Below are positions 16,665-25,320 of a stretch of 64,000 bases of DNA, in pieces (position 1 is the first letter of the stretch; each line of letters opens with the position of its first letter). The translations under genes and the position numbers were made by a program. Source of the DNA: Methylobacterium oryzihabitans. Lineage in GTDB: Bacteria; Pseudomonadota; Alphaproteobacteria; Rhizobiales; Beijerinckiaceae. The notes under the pieces were generated by a model. That model saw nothing but the letters and a program-made list of their open reading frames with translations. It was not told where the DNA came from and made no database searches. Location of the stretch: the NCBI RefSeq assembly GCF_004004555.2, contig NZ_SACP01000013.1, positions 1 to 64,000 on the forward strand, given 5' to 3'.

Positions 16665-16749
16665 CCGGGTGCGCCGGCGCACGCCGGCCGGCGCGTATAC
16701 CCGTCATCAAGACTTCCACGATTTGACTGGATCCGACGAGGACACCGCC

Positions 16750-16884
16750 ATGACCCACGCTTCCACCGACGCCCACCGCCTCGACGTCAAGCCGGCGGCC
16801 CATTCGTTCACCGCCGCCCTGTGCGGCTTCCTCGGCTCCACCGCGGCGACCACGGTGGTGATGTTCCTGCTCAGCGCCGTCTGA
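16750..16884 (+). CDS. Small single-pass membrane protein (44 aa)
   Basis: A 44-residue protein, too short for most gene callers: a polar N-terminus (MTHASTDAHRLDVKPAAH) and one membrane helix at about residues 21-43 (FLGSTAATTVVMFLLSAV). ATG 16750 follows GACGAGGACA at Shine-Dalgarno distance, and a strong bidirectional hairpin follows 42 nt after the stop. Function unknown. Confidence 0.6.
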   Translation: MTHASTDAHRLDVKPAAHSFTAALCGFLGSTAATTVVMFLLSAV

Positions 16885-16925
16885 GCGCGACGCCCGGGCG
16901 GGCGGTCGCGACCCCGAGGACCACG

Positions 16926-16980
16926 ACGACAGCGGCTCCGCCGTCCCCGCCCGCGAGGGGGACGGCGGAGCCGCTGTCGT
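16926..16980. terminator. Bidirectional hairpin terminator
   Basis: A perfect 23-bp inverted repeat (16926-16948 and 16958-16980) with a 9-nt loop lies between two convergent small genes. It can serve both strands: TTT follows on the plus side, and the stop codon of the minus-strand gene at 16983 abuts it. Confidence 0.8.
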
Positions 16981-16982
16981 TT

Positions 16983-17231
16983 CTACGGCGTCACCGACCA
17001 GAACCGGCGTCGGGAGAACAGCAGGTCGGGATGGCCGATCGTCGGCGGCGCGCCGGTCCCGGCCTGGGCGGCCGGCGGGCAGGCGGGCTCGGGCCGGCGC
17101 AACGGGAGGATCACCGGCGCGGGCTGGACCAGCCCCATGCGGAGCTGGACGTCGGGATTGCGCAGGGCCGCGATCGTCGCCACGGCCGCCATGAGGGCGC
17201 CCGCGACGGCACCGATGACGAAGTTCAGCAT
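16983..17231 (-). CDS. Small membrane-anchored hypothetical protein
   Basis: An 82-residue protein. The N-terminal membrane helix spans about residues 2-22 (FVIGAVAGALMAAVATIAAL), followed by a Pro-rich, probably extracytoplasmic tail ending SRRRFWSVTP. ATG 17231 is chosen because the hydrophobic segment then sits at the N-terminus; ATG 17255 would add eight residues. It is convergent with the 44-residue gene. Not recognised. Confidence 0.55.
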   Translation of the reverse strand: MLNFVIGAVAGALMAAVATIAALRNPDVQLRMGLVQPAPVILPLRRPEPACPPAAQAGTGAPPTIGHPDLLFSRRRFWSVTP

Positions 17232-17466
17232 AGTGGCCGGTCCTTGGGACGACATCTGAGCGGTTTCGGGGCAGGTCGTGCCGGCACGGCGGCGCGCGGG
17301 CCGGAATCCGCCGGCCGGACCTTCCGCTGCGACAGGGACCCTCATGCAAGCCTCGAACCGCGACCTGTTCATGGCGTGGGCATAGGGCGAGGTTCACAAC
17401 CGACGCTTAACGCTCGCGTGCGACAAACGCCGCCCGAGGCCCGGGTGGCCGCCAGGAGACCCGACG

Positions 17467-17832
17467 ATGAGCTACGGTGCGAGCGCTTACGCCCGGGTGT
17501 CGCAGACCGTGCTGACGCCGCGGGAGGCCGAGGCCGCCGTGCTGATCAAGGCGGCCGCCCGCCTCCAGGCGATCCAGGACAACTGGCCGCAACCGCTGCC
17601 GGCGGTCAACGAGGCGCTCGGATTCAACCAGAAGGTCTGGACCATCCTCGCCACCGCGGCGACCGAGCCGGACGCGCCGCTGCCGGAGGAACTCAAGACC
17701 TCGATGGCCCATCTCGGCGCCTTCGTGCTCACCCGCACCCTCGACGCGATGGTCGAGCCCGACCGCGACAAGCTCACCGCCCTCATCAGCATCAACCGCG
17801 AACTGGCGACGGGCCTGCGCGGGAATCCGTGA
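17467..17832 (+). CDS. flaF: Flagellar biosynthesis regulator FlaF
   Basis: A 121-residue protein with the FlaF pattern: SYGASAYARV at the N-terminus, a REAEAAVLIKAAARLQ helix, ALGFNQKVWTIL at about 53-64, and a C-terminal helical part with ALISINRELATGLRGNP. In Caulobacter and Brucella relatives FlaF is needed for flagellin synthesis or secretion and works with FlbT. No flbT or flagellin gene is in the window, but a FlaG-like gene lies 320 bp away on the other strand. Confidence 0.88.
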   Translation: MSYGASAYARVSQTVLTPREAEAAVLIKAAARLQAIQDNWPQPLPAVNEALGFNQKVWTILATAATEPDAPLPEELKTSMAHLGAFVLTRTLDAMVEPDRDKLTALISINRELATGLRGNP

Positions 17833-18151
17833 AGGGGCGCGTGCGGTGCCGCGGCGGGCGGGTGCTCCTAGCTCCGCTTGCGGCACGGCTGTCAGGGGAA
17901 AATTCCGTTTAGAATCAAGCGCATCTCCCCTCTCCCACTCGGGAGAGGGGAGATGCGCTCCTTATTTTCCCTGGACAGCCCTGCCGCCCGCGGGGAGAGG
18001 AGCGAACCAGCGCATCATCGAGAGAGGCGTGTCGACGATAGCCCGAGCGGGAGCCCCCTGACAGCCGCTCCCGGCGGGTAACGCCCACGCCGAAACCCCC
18101 CGGCGCCGGATCCCGGACACCGCGGCTTGCCGCGACGAGGTCCCGGACCGC
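17833..18151. other. Intergenic region between flaF and the FlaG-like gene
   Basis: These two genes are convergent. Apart from the hairpin at 17887-17980 I see no gene or other signal in 319 bp. Confidence 0.5.
17887..17980. repeat. 94-bp nested hairpin downstream of flaF
   Basis: Inner arms of 19 bp (17918-17936 and 17941-17959) are perfect complements around a 4-base loop. Outer arms of 17 bp (17887-17903 and 17964-17980) match with about one mismatch and one shift. The size and two-tier layout look like an interspersed repeat rather than a plain terminator, although it could terminate flaF. Its GGGAGAGGGGAG core also occurs in the inverted repeat at 55723-55893. Confidence 0.75.
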
Positions 18152-18523
18152 TCAGGCCGTCCGGGCCACCGTGGTGCCGATCTCGGTCGTCTGCTGCGCC
18201 TCGGATTCGCGGGCGTAGGTGCGCGCCCGCAGCACCGCCTCGGACGGCAACTGGTCGACCACGTTGCCCGAGGTCGGGTCGACGACCTGGAACACCATCT
18301 GGCGGGTGTCCGGGTCGCGCCGGTAGCGGGCCTGCGCCGTCGCGGCCGCCTCGGTCGCCTGGGAGGCGGAGCGCCTGGCCTCGGGGCTGAGGTCGAGCGT
18401 CACCGCCGGCTCCAGGGGCGGGCTCTCGGGAGGCTCGCGACGGGCGGGCATGGGCGATCCCTGCCCCTCCGCCTCGATGAGGGTGGGAGAGACCGCCGCG
18501 GTCAGACTGCGGATCTCGAGCAT
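18152..18523 (-). CDS. FlaG-like flagellar protein (tentative)
   Basis: A 123-residue protein. The C-terminal half (RDPDTRQMVFQVVDPTSGNVVDQLPSE, landmarks RQMVFQVVDP and VVDQLPSE, about residues 70-95) matches the FlaG pattern of a beta hairpin ending in a Q-x-P motif; the N-terminal half is disordered and Pro-rich. FlaG proteins affect filament length or assembly. Proximity to flaF supports a flagellar role. The start ATG 18523 is the first after an upstream stretch without coding character. Confidence 0.6.
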   Translation of the reverse strand: MLEIRSLTAAVSPTLIEAEGQGSPMPARREPPESPPLEPAVTLDLSPEARRSASQATEAAATAQARYRRDPDTRQMVFQVVDPTSGNVVDQLPSEAVLRARTYARESEAQQTTEIGTTVARTA

Positions 18524-18672
18524 CGAACGGGTCCATTGCACGCGATGACGTCCGCAGAATCGCGCCCGCACCCCTTCCGGACTCTTAACGCCCGGGCGGA
18601 CCAGCAAATCGACGTTAAGGACCGGTTACGGAAATCGAGAATGCAGGTCGGGGGGCCCCCGCGACGCCGCCG

Positions 18673-19719
18673 CTACAGGGCCACCAGCAGGGTCGCGGCG
18701 GTGCCCTTGCGGTCGGCGAGGTAGCGCACCTCGGAGCGCAGGTTGGACGCCATCGCCCGGATGATGCGCGAACCGAGGCCGGTGCCGCGGGGCGTGCCGG
18801 TGCCGTGCCAGCCGACCCCGTCGTCCTCGACCGCGAGGCGCAGGGCCTCGCCCTCGCGCAGGACGGCGACCCGGATCTCGCCGGTCACGCCGTCCGGATA
18901 GGCGTACTTGTAGGCGTTGGTGACGAGTTCGGTGACGACGACCCCGAGGGAGACCGCCTTGTCGGTGGCGACCTCGACCGCGTCGGCGGTGAGGCGGATG
19001 TGGTGGCGACGGCCGCTGGCGTTCATCGCCGCGTCGAGCTCCTCGACGAGGCTCGCCAGATAGGCGTCGATCGCCACGATCCGGACGTCGTCGGAGGTGT
19101 AGAGGCGCCGGTGGATGCCCGCGATGGCGGTGATGCGGGCCTGGGTCTCCTCCAGGGCGGCGCGGGCGGCGGGGTCGGCGACGGCGTTGCCCTGCATCCG
19201 CACCAGGGCCGCCACCAGGGCGAGGCTGTTGGCGACCCGGTGGTTGACCTCGCGCAGGAGCAGTTCGGCCCGGTCGCGGGCCTCGCGCACCTCGGCCTCG
19301 GCGCGCTCCTTCTCCCGGCGCAGGCGGTCCTGCTGCACGGCGGTCGCCACCGCCTCGGCCAGCAGGTCGCGGAAATGGCCGTGGATGTCCTTGAACACGT
19401 AGTCGACCGCGCCGGCCTTGAGCGCGGCGACCGCGACCCGGCTGTCCTCCGAGCCGGTGACGTAGACGACCGGGGGCGGGTCGGGCAGGGTGCGGATGCG
19501 GGCGAGCAGGTCGAGGCCGGTCTCGCCCGGCATGTGGTGGTCGAGGGCGACGACGTCGATCCCGCCGGCGCCGAGGCGGGCGAGCCCGGTCCCGCCGTCG
19601 GCCGCGTGCTCCACCGCGCAGCCCCGCGCCGTCAGCGTCCGGGCGACGAGACGCGCGAGGCCGGGATCGTCGTCGACGTAGAGGACGCGGACCGGCGGCG
19701 GGGCGGCGGGGCCGGTCAC
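18673..19719 (-). CDS. Response regulator fused to a HisKA_2-type histidine kinase
   Basis: A 348-residue protein. An N-terminal receiver domain (about residues 10-125) has acidic pair D17/D18, phospho-acceptor D60 (VVALDHHMPG) and K110. A coiled linker follows, then the HisKA_2 phosphoacceptor helix with H160 (REVNHRVANSL) and an HATPase domain (TELVTNAYKYAYPDG, DDGVGW, GTGLGSRII). Such fusions relay phosphate within soluble signalling chains. Its start overlaps the stop of the upstream single-domain regulator by 4 nt, so it is the third gene of a leftward kinase-receiver-kinase unit. Confidence 0.9.
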   Translation of the reverse strand: MTGPAAPPPVRVLYVDDDPGLARLVARTLTARGCAVEHAADGGTGLARLGAGGIDVVALDHHMPGETGLDLLARIRTLPDPPPVVYVTGSEDSRVAVAALKAGAVDYVFKDIHGHFRDLLAEAVATAVQQDRLRREKERAEAEVREARDRAELLLREVNHRVANSLALVAALVRMQGNAVADPAARAALEETQARITAIAGIHRRLYTSDDVRIVAIDAYLASLVEELDAAMNASGRRHHIRLTADAVEVATDKAVSLGVVVTELVTNAYKYAYPDGVTGEIRVAVLREGEALRLAVEDDGVGWHGTGTPRGTGLGSRIIRAMASNLRSEVRYLADRKGTAATLLVAL

Positions 19720-20150
19720 GCGGTCTCCGGGACCTGCATCACCGAGAAGAACAGGCCGAGCTGGCGGATCGCGTTGGCGAAGCCCTCGTAGTTGACCGGC
19801 TTGGTGATGTAGACGTTGCAGCCGAGGTCGTAGCAGCGCTGGATCTCGCGCTGGTCGTCGGTGGTGGTGAGGATCACCACCGGCGAGCGGCGCAGGTGCG
19901 GGTTCGACTTCACCGCCTGCAGGATGTCGACCCCGGTCATGTCGGGCAGGTTGAGGTCGAGCAGGATCAGCAGCGGCCGGCCGGCATGGACCTGCCCGCT
20001 GCCGTCGGGCCCGAGCAGGTAGGCGAGCGCCGAGGTGCCGTCGCGGAACGGCTCGATCGGGTTGTTGACCCCCGCCCGGCGGATGTTGCGCTCGATCAGG
20101 CGGGCGTGGCCCTCGTCGTCCTCGACCATCACGATGTGCACGGGCTGCAC
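19716..20150 (-). CDS. Single-domain response regulator (Rcp1-like)
   Basis: A 144-residue receiver with no output domain: acidic E10/D11/D12, phospho-acceptor D65 (LLDLNLPDM) and K117 (YITKPVNYEGF). The closest type is the Rcp1-like receivers that partner large PAS/GAF kinases. The start is taken as GTG 20150, 7 nt after GGAGAT; the open frame runs further upstream, but that part does not look like protein. It lies 130 bp downstream of the membrane kinase. Confidence 0.9.
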   Translation of the reverse strand: MQPVHIVMVEDDEGHARLIERNIRRAGVNNPIEPFRDGTSALAYLLGPDGSGQVHAGRPLLILLDLNLPDMTGVDILQAVKSNPHLRRSPVVILTTTDDQREIQRCYDLGCNVYITKPVNYEGFANAIRQLGLFFSVMQVPETA

Positions 20151-20280
20151 GGGGATCTCCTTCGGTGCGGACCGCGTCCGGACCGGGCAGGATCTAAGCA
20201 CCATTCGCCGGAACCGTCACCGTTCCGGCGAGGAATGCCACGGGGGAAAACCCGGGCAGGGCTGCACGGAGCCGCTCTGC

Positions 20281-22998
20281 TCAGGGCTGGCGCAGCGGGA
20301 GCGTCACGGTGAACGTCGTACCAGCCCCAACGACCGAGGCAAGGTCGATCTGGCCGCCCAGCGCCCGGGCCAGAGTGCGGACATGGGCGAGCCCGATGCC
20401 CTCGCCCGGCCGGTCCTGCCGGCCCGAGCGTCGAAACAGCTCGAACACCCGGGCGTGGTCGGAGGCCGCGATGCCGCGGCCGTTGTCGGCGACCCGGAAC
20501 ACCGCCTGTCCCTCGACCACCGCGCCCGTGACCGCGATGCGGCCGGGCCGGCCGTCCTCGAGGTACTTGATCGCGTTGTCGAGCAGGTTGCCGAAGATCT
20601 GCCCGACCGCGACCCGGTCGGCGACGATCTCCGGCAGCGGGCCGATCTCGACGCTCGCGCCGGCCGCCGCGGCCTGATGGCGCTGGGCGTCGGCGAGGTC
20701 GTGCATCACCGCCGTCATGTCGAGGGGCTCGGGATGGAAGCTGCGCCGGCCCTCCCGCGACAGCCGCAGGATCGCGTTGATGAGGCCGTCCATCTTGGTG
20801 ATCGCCGCCTTGATGAAGCCGAGGGACTCGGCGAGGTCGGCGTCGATCCGCCCGGCCTCCGGGTGGCCGGCGAGCGCCGCCGCGATGTCGCCGCGGCTCG
20901 CCTCGATCTCGCTGGTGAAGCCCATGATGTTGACGAGCGGCGCGCGCAGGTCGTGGCTGACGATGTAGGCGTAGCGCTGGATCTCGTCGTTGGACTCGCG
21001 CAGGGCCGCCTCGGCCGCCCGCTGCTCGGTGATGTCGGTGTGGACGCCGACCCATTCGCGGAGCGTGCCGTCGGGCTCGACCACCGGCACCGCCTTGATG
21101 GCGAAGGTGCGCCAGATCCCGTCGTGGCGCCGCACCCGGTGCTCGTGGGCAAACAGCCGCCGGCCGGCGACGGCGGCGTTCCACGCCTCGACCGAGGCGG
21201 CGCGGTCGTCGGGATGGACCGCCTCGGCCCAGCCGTAGCCGCGGTACTGCTGGGGCCCCTGGCCGGTGAGCGCGCTCCAGCCGGGCTGGTCGCCGGCCAT
21301 CCGGCCGCCCGCGTCGTTGGTCCACAGCACGCCGCGCACCGCCTGCACGGCGGCGGCGAAGCGGTCCTGCGAGCGGCGCACCGACTCGAACAGGGCGGCG
21401 TTGTCGAGGGCGACCGCCGCCTGCCCGGCAAGGCCGGCGACGAGGGTTTGCTCGCGGTCGCCGAAGCGGCGCGGCTCGGGATGGCCGAACAGCAGCGCGC
21501 CGAGCGTGGTGCCGGTGCGCGAGACCACCGGCAGGGCGAGGTAGCTGCGCACCGGCAGGTGGCCCTGCGGCATGCCGCCGAGGCTGCCGTAGCGCGGGTC
21601 GGCCAGGATGTCGTCGCTGCGAACCGGGCCGTCGGCCCGGAAGGTCGGGGCGAACAGGCCGGTGGCGCGGGGCAGCCCGAAGCGGGTGAAGCTCTCCAGC
21701 GGCGCCCCGGCGAGGCTGAGCAGGTGCCAGCGCTCGGGCGCGTCGACGCTCGCCGGGACGCGCTCGAACAGCGCGCCGTAGGCCGCGCCGGTGAGCCGCG
21801 TCGCCGCCTCGATCACCGCCTGCCCGAGGCGCTGCCGGTCGAGTTCGCTGCTGAGCGCGAGGCCGACCCGGTTCATGACTTCGAGGCGCTGGGTCTCCTC
21901 GCGCAGGGTGGCGGCGGCGCGCTCGCGCTCGGCGGCGCGGTCGCGCTGGAGCTGCGCCGCACGGGCCAGTTCGGCGCTCACCGCCTCGATCTCGGCCGGC
22001 ACGTCGGCGAGCGGCCTGACCGCCTCGCCGCGCCCGAGGGCGACGGCCTGGGCGGCGAGCCCGCGCAGGGGAGCGGCGATGTGCCGGGCGACCGCGAGGG
22101 CGAGGGCGACCGCGAGCGCCGCGAGGGCGAGGCCGAGGCCGACGAACCACAGCACCGAGGCCCGGACCGGCGCCGTCAGGGCCTCGAACGGCACGCCGAC
22201 CGCGACCCGCAGGCCCGAGCGCGGGGCCCGGGCGTAGGTAACGAAGACCGGCTCTCCCTCCATCGAGTCGCCGCTCCAGCTTCCGCCGCTCCCGGTGGCG
22301 CGCTCGCGCAGGCTCCGGGGCACGAGGCTGCCGACGTAGAGGTCCGGGGCGCGGGTGCGGGCGAGGATCCGGTCGCCGCTGTCGAACACCGTCGCGACCC
22401 AGGACGCCGGCAGGCCGTCGGCGAGGAGCAGGGTGCGCAGGCGCTCCACCGGCAGGTCCAGCGCCAGCAGGTACAGGACCTCGCCGGTGCCCGCCCGCAG
22501 GACCGGCGAGACGATGCGGAAGCGCGACGCCTCGGGCGGATCGGTCCGCAGCACGTCCGAGACCACGGCCCGGCGCCCGTCGAGGGCGGCGCGGTCGGCG
22601 CCGTCGAGGCGGCCGGCCCCGGCCTCCGGCTCCCCGGCCAGGACCGTGCCGTCGGGGGCGCGCAGCAGCGCGTCGAGGCCGGTGCGCTGCCTGAGCGCCG
22701 CCGTCTGCGCCCGGAAGGCCGCGAGGTCGCCGCGCTGGAGCGAGCCGGCGAGACCGAGGGTCTCCAGGGTGGCGATCAGCCCGGCGACGTCCTGGTCGAG
22801 GGTCGCGGCGGCGGCCCGGGCGCGGTTGTCGGCCTCGCGCTCGAGATGCCGGCGCGACTCCGCGCCGTACTGCCACAGCAGCACTCCGGCGAAGACCAGG
22901 ATCGGCACGGTGAGCGCCAGCGCCAGCACCGACAGGCGCGCGAGGATCGAGAGCCGGCTCACGCGGAGGACCGGAGCGGGCGGGAGGGAGAGCGGCAC
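20281..22998 (-). CDS. Membrane-bound GAF/PAS sensor histidine kinase
   Basis: A 905-residue sensor. An N-terminal membrane helix (about 18-41) and a second near 275-300 bracket a periplasmic sensing domain. A HAMP-like stretch follows, then a GAF domain (about 370-545), a PAS/PAC domain (about 550-680, IWRTFAIKAVPVVEPDG), the HisKA helix (YAYIVSHDLRAPLVNIMGF, about 695) and an HATPase ending GEGIGLAHVRTLARALGG. The kinase type (SHDLRAPL) is that of phytochrome-like and light or redox sensors, but no chromophore-binding Cys motif is evident. It heads the three-gene signalling unit ending at 18673. Confidence 0.88.
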   Translation of the reverse strand: MPLSLPPAPVLRVSRLSILARLSVLALALTVPILVFAGVLLWQYGAESRRHLEREADNRARAAAATLDQDVAGLIATLETLGLAGSLQRGDLAAFRAQTAALRQRTGLDALLRAPDGTVLAGEPEAGAGRLDGADRAALDGRRAVVSDVLRTDPPEASRFRIVSPVLRAGTGEVLYLLALDLPVERLRTLLLADGLPASWVATVFDSGDRILARTRAPDLYVGSLVPRSLRERATGSGGSWSGDSMEGEPVFVTYARAPRSGLRVAVGVPFEALTAPVRASVLWFVGLGLALAALAVALALAVARHIAAPLRGLAAQAVALGRGEAVRPLADVPAEIEAVSAELARAAQLQRDRAAERERAAATLREETQRLEVMNRVGLALSSELDRQRLGQAVIEAATRLTGAAYGALFERVPASVDAPERWHLLSLAGAPLESFTRFGLPRATGLFAPTFRADGPVRSDDILADPRYGSLGGMPQGHLPVRSYLALPVVSRTGTTLGALLFGHPEPRRFGDREQTLVAGLAGQAAVALDNAALFESVRRSQDRFAAAVQAVRGVLWTNDAGGRMAGDQPGWSALTGQGPQQYRGYGWAEAVHPDDRAASVEAWNAAVAGRRLFAHEHRVRRHDGIWRTFAIKAVPVVEPDGTLREWVGVHTDITEQRAAEAALRESNDEIQRYAYIVSHDLRAPLVNIMGFTSEIEASRGDIAAALAGHPEAGRIDADLAESLGFIKAAITKMDGLINAILRLSREGRRSFHPEPLDMTAVMHDLADAQRHQAAAAGASVEIGPLPEIVADRVAVGQIFGNLLDNAIKYLEDGRPGRIAVTGAVVEGQAVFRVADNGRGIAASDHARVFELFRRSGRQDRPGEGIGLAHVRTLARALGGQIDLASVVGAGTTFTVTLPLRQP

Positions 22999-23143
22999 GG
23001 GGAGCGGGCTCGGCAGGCGGGTCGGGGCGCGTCTCTAGCACGGTTTGCCCGGGTGCCCGCAGGACTGCGCTCCCCGGCGTTGCCTCCCGGTACGTTCCGA
23101 ACTATCGCCTGATGAACATTGTCTTTCGCCGAAGGTCTGGCCG

Positions 23144-23383
23144 ATGAAAGCGCGCGTCACCGTCACCCTGAAGAACGGCGTCCTCGACCCGCAGGGCAAG
23201 GCGATCGAGGGGGCCCTGCGCTCCCTCGGCATCGCCGGCATCGCCGGGGTGCGCCAGGGCAAGTTCTTCGAGGTCGAGGTCGAGGCCGCCGACCGGGCCG
23301 AGGCCGAGGCGACCGTGAAGGCGGCCTGCGACCGGCTGCTCGCCAACACCGTGGTCGAGAACTACCGGGTCGAGATCGCGTGA
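23144..23383 (+). CDS. purS: Phosphoribosylformylglycinamidine synthase subunit PurS
   Basis: A 79-residue protein, the usual PurS length, starting MKARVTVTLKNGVLDPQGKA with the conserved SLGIAGIAGVRQGKFFEVEV core. PurS bridges PurL and PurQ in the small-subunit FGAR amidotransferase of purine synthesis. The stop overlaps the purQ start (TGATG). purC, usually upstream, is not in this position; the upstream gene is a divergent kinase. Confidence 0.96.
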   Translation: MKARVTVTLKNGVLDPQGKAIEGALRSLGIAGIAGVRQGKFFEVEVEAADRAEAEATVKAACDRLLANTVVENYRVEIA

Positions 23384-24069
23384 TGAAGGCCGCCGTCATC
23401 GTCTTCCCGGGCTCGAACCGCGACGGCGACGTCGTGCGGGCCCTGCGCCAGGCCGGGGCCGAGGTCTCGCGGGTGTGGCACGCCGAGACCGCGCTGCCGG
23501 CCGGCACCGACCTCGCGGTGCTGCCGGGCGGGTTCTCCTACGGCGACTACCTGCGCTGCGGCGCCATCGCGGGCCGGGCCAACGCCATGGACGCGGTGCG
23601 GGCCCACGCCGCCCGCGGCGGCCTCGTGCTCGGGATCTGCAACGGCTTCCAGATCCTGTGCGAATCCGGCCTGCTGCCGGGCGTGCTGATGCGCAACGTC
23701 AACCGCCGCTTCATCTGCCACCGGCAGTTGCTGCGGGTCGAGCGCACCGACACCGCCTTCACCCGCGCCTACGGTGAGCGGCAGGTCATCGACGTCTGCG
23801 TCGCCCACGGCGAGGGCAACTACTACGCCGATCCCGAGACCCTGGCGCGGATCGAGGGCGAGGGGCTGGTGGCGTTCCGCTACTGCGATGCCGCCGGCAC
23901 CCTGACCGAGGACGCCAACCGCAACGGCTCGGTCAATTCCATCGCGGGGATCTACTCGCAGACCCGCACCGTGCTCGGGCTGATGCCGCACCCGGAGAAC
24001 TTCGTCGAGGATCTGGTCGGCGGCACCGACGGACGCGGCCTGTTTGAGAGCCTCGCCCGGGCGGCGTGA
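23383..24069 (+). CDS. purQ: Phosphoribosylformylglycinamidine synthase subunit PurQ (glutaminase)
   Basis: A 228-residue class-I glutamine amidotransferase. The nucleophile C86 is in LVLGICNGFQIL, the His/Glu pair is in MPHPENFVED near residue 205, and the N-terminus is VIVFPGSNRDGD. It releases ammonia from glutamine for the conversion of FGAR to FGAM. Translation is coupled to purS. purL does not follow; the next gene is an unrelated hydrolase. Confidence 0.96.
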   Translation: MKAAVIVFPGSNRDGDVVRALRQAGAEVSRVWHAETALPAGTDLAVLPGGFSYGDYLRCGAIAGRANAMDAVRAHAARGGLVLGICNGFQILCESGLLPGVLMRNVNRRFICHRQLLRVERTDTAFTRAYGERQVIDVCVAHGEGNYYADPETLARIEGEGLVAFRYCDAAGTLTEDANRNGSVNSIAGIYSQTRTVLGLMPHPENFVEDLVGGTDGRGLFESLARAA

Positions 24070-24190
24070 GGCGGGCCGGGCGGGCGGATCCCCAGCCAAC
24101 CGCCGCCCGCCCGCGCGGACGCCTTGAAGTCCAAGCGGTTTTTCCGCACATCGGAGCGTCGTCCGCCCGTCACAGGAGCCCCGGCCCCGC

Positions 24191-25141
24191 ATGATCGACC
24201 ACGCGCTCTTCGACCCGGCGAAGGCCGATGCCGAGGCCGAGCGGCTGAACCGGGAGATCATCGCCGCCCAGAAGGCGGCGCCCGACCCGTGGGCGATGCC
24301 GGTCGAGGAGGTGCGCGAGCGGCGCCGGCGCGGCAGTGCGGCGATCCCCGCGATGGCGCGCAGCGCCCGGGCCGAGACCCTGACCATCGACGGCCCGGGC
24401 GGGCCGCTGGAACTCCGGGTGATCCGGCCGCAGCGCAAGGCGCGCGGCGCCTACCTGCACGTTCATTCCGGCGGCTTCCTGTGGGGCGGGGCCGACGAAC
24501 AGGATCCGTGGCTCGAACGCATCGCCGACCGCTGCGGCTTCGTCTGCGTCTCGGTCGCCTACCGCCTCGCCCCCGAGCATCCCTACCCGGCCCCGATCGA
24601 CGATTGCGAGGCCGCGGCCCTGTGGCTGCACCGCGAGGGCCGCGCCCTGTTCGGGGTCGAGGCGCTGACGATCGGCGGCGAATCGGTCGGCGCGCACCTC
24701 GCCGTGATGACGATGCTGCGCCTGCGCGACCGCCACGCCCTGCCGAAGGCGTTCCGCGGCGCCAACCTGTTCTCCGGCCTGTTCGACCTCGGCGTCACCG
24801 CCAGCGCCCGCAACTGGGGCGCCGAGCGGCTGGTGCTCAATTCCGAGGACGTGCGCCGCTTCGCCGACGGCTTCGTGCCCGAGGGGGTGGCCCGGCGCTC
24901 GCCGGACGTCTCGCCGCTCTACGCCGACCTCGCCGGCCTGCCGCCGGCCTTGTTCTCGGTCGGTACCCGCGATCCCCTGCTCGACGACACGCTGTTCATG
25001 TCGATGCGCTGGGCGGCGGCCAACAACGGCGGCTACACCGCGGTCTATACCGGCGGCTGCCACGTCTTCATCCGCTACCCGATCGCGATGAGCGACCGCG
25101 CCCTCGAACTCATCGAGCGGTTCCTGATGGCGCTGGCCTGA
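24191..25141 (+). CDS. Alpha/beta hydrolase (HSL-like esterase fold)
   Basis: A 316-residue protein. The oxyanion-hole motif is HSGG (residues 92-95) where HGGG is usual; the nucleophile is S165 in GGESVGAH, with catalytic D261 (GTRDPLLDD) and H291 (GGCHVF). YRLAPEHPYPAPIDD is the typical hormone-sensitive-lipase family string. It should hydrolyse short-chain esters; the substrate is unknown. The second oxyanion-motif glycine is a serine, a variant I would expect to be tolerated. It ends beside repeat copy B. Confidence 0.88.
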   Translation: MIDHALFDPAKADAEAERLNREIIAAQKAAPDPWAMPVEEVRERRRRGSAAIPAMARSARAETLTIDGPGGPLELRVIRPQRKARGAYLHVHSGGFLWGGADEQDPWLERIADRCGFVCVSVAYRLAPEHPYPAPIDDCEAAALWLHREGRALFGVEALTIGGESVGAHLAVMTMLRLRDRHALPKAFRGANLFSGLFDLGVTASARNWGAERLVLNSEDVRRFADGFVPEGVARRSPDVSPLYADLAGLPPALFSVGTRDPLLDDTLFMSMRWAAANNGGYTAVYTGGCHVFIRYPIAMSDRALELIERFLMALA

Positions 25142-25146
25142 GCGGG

Positions 25147-25320
25147 TCTTATGCGAAATCCGAATCATCGCTTCTGGCGATCCCTGCGGGATCGTGGCGA
25201 TTGCTCTGCAATCGCTGCCGCGATGCGGATTTCGGCTTCGCTCAAGCGTGTGGAGCCGAAGGCTCCACCGCGCGGGCTGGTGATACGATGTCCGGAACGG
25301 ATCGTCCGGAACTCGTATCA
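25147..25320. repeat. Interspersed palindromic repeat, copy B
   Basis: It begins ATGCGAAATCCGAAT, carries GGCGATCCCTGCGGGATCG and TTCGGCTTCGCTCAAGCG blocks and ends in a hairpin with arms TGATACGA/TCGTATCA (25281-25320). Blocks are shared with copies A (15533-15692) and C (29872-29935). It fills the whole gap between convergent genes, and its last three bases are the stop codon of the response regulator at 25318. Confidence 0.8.
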
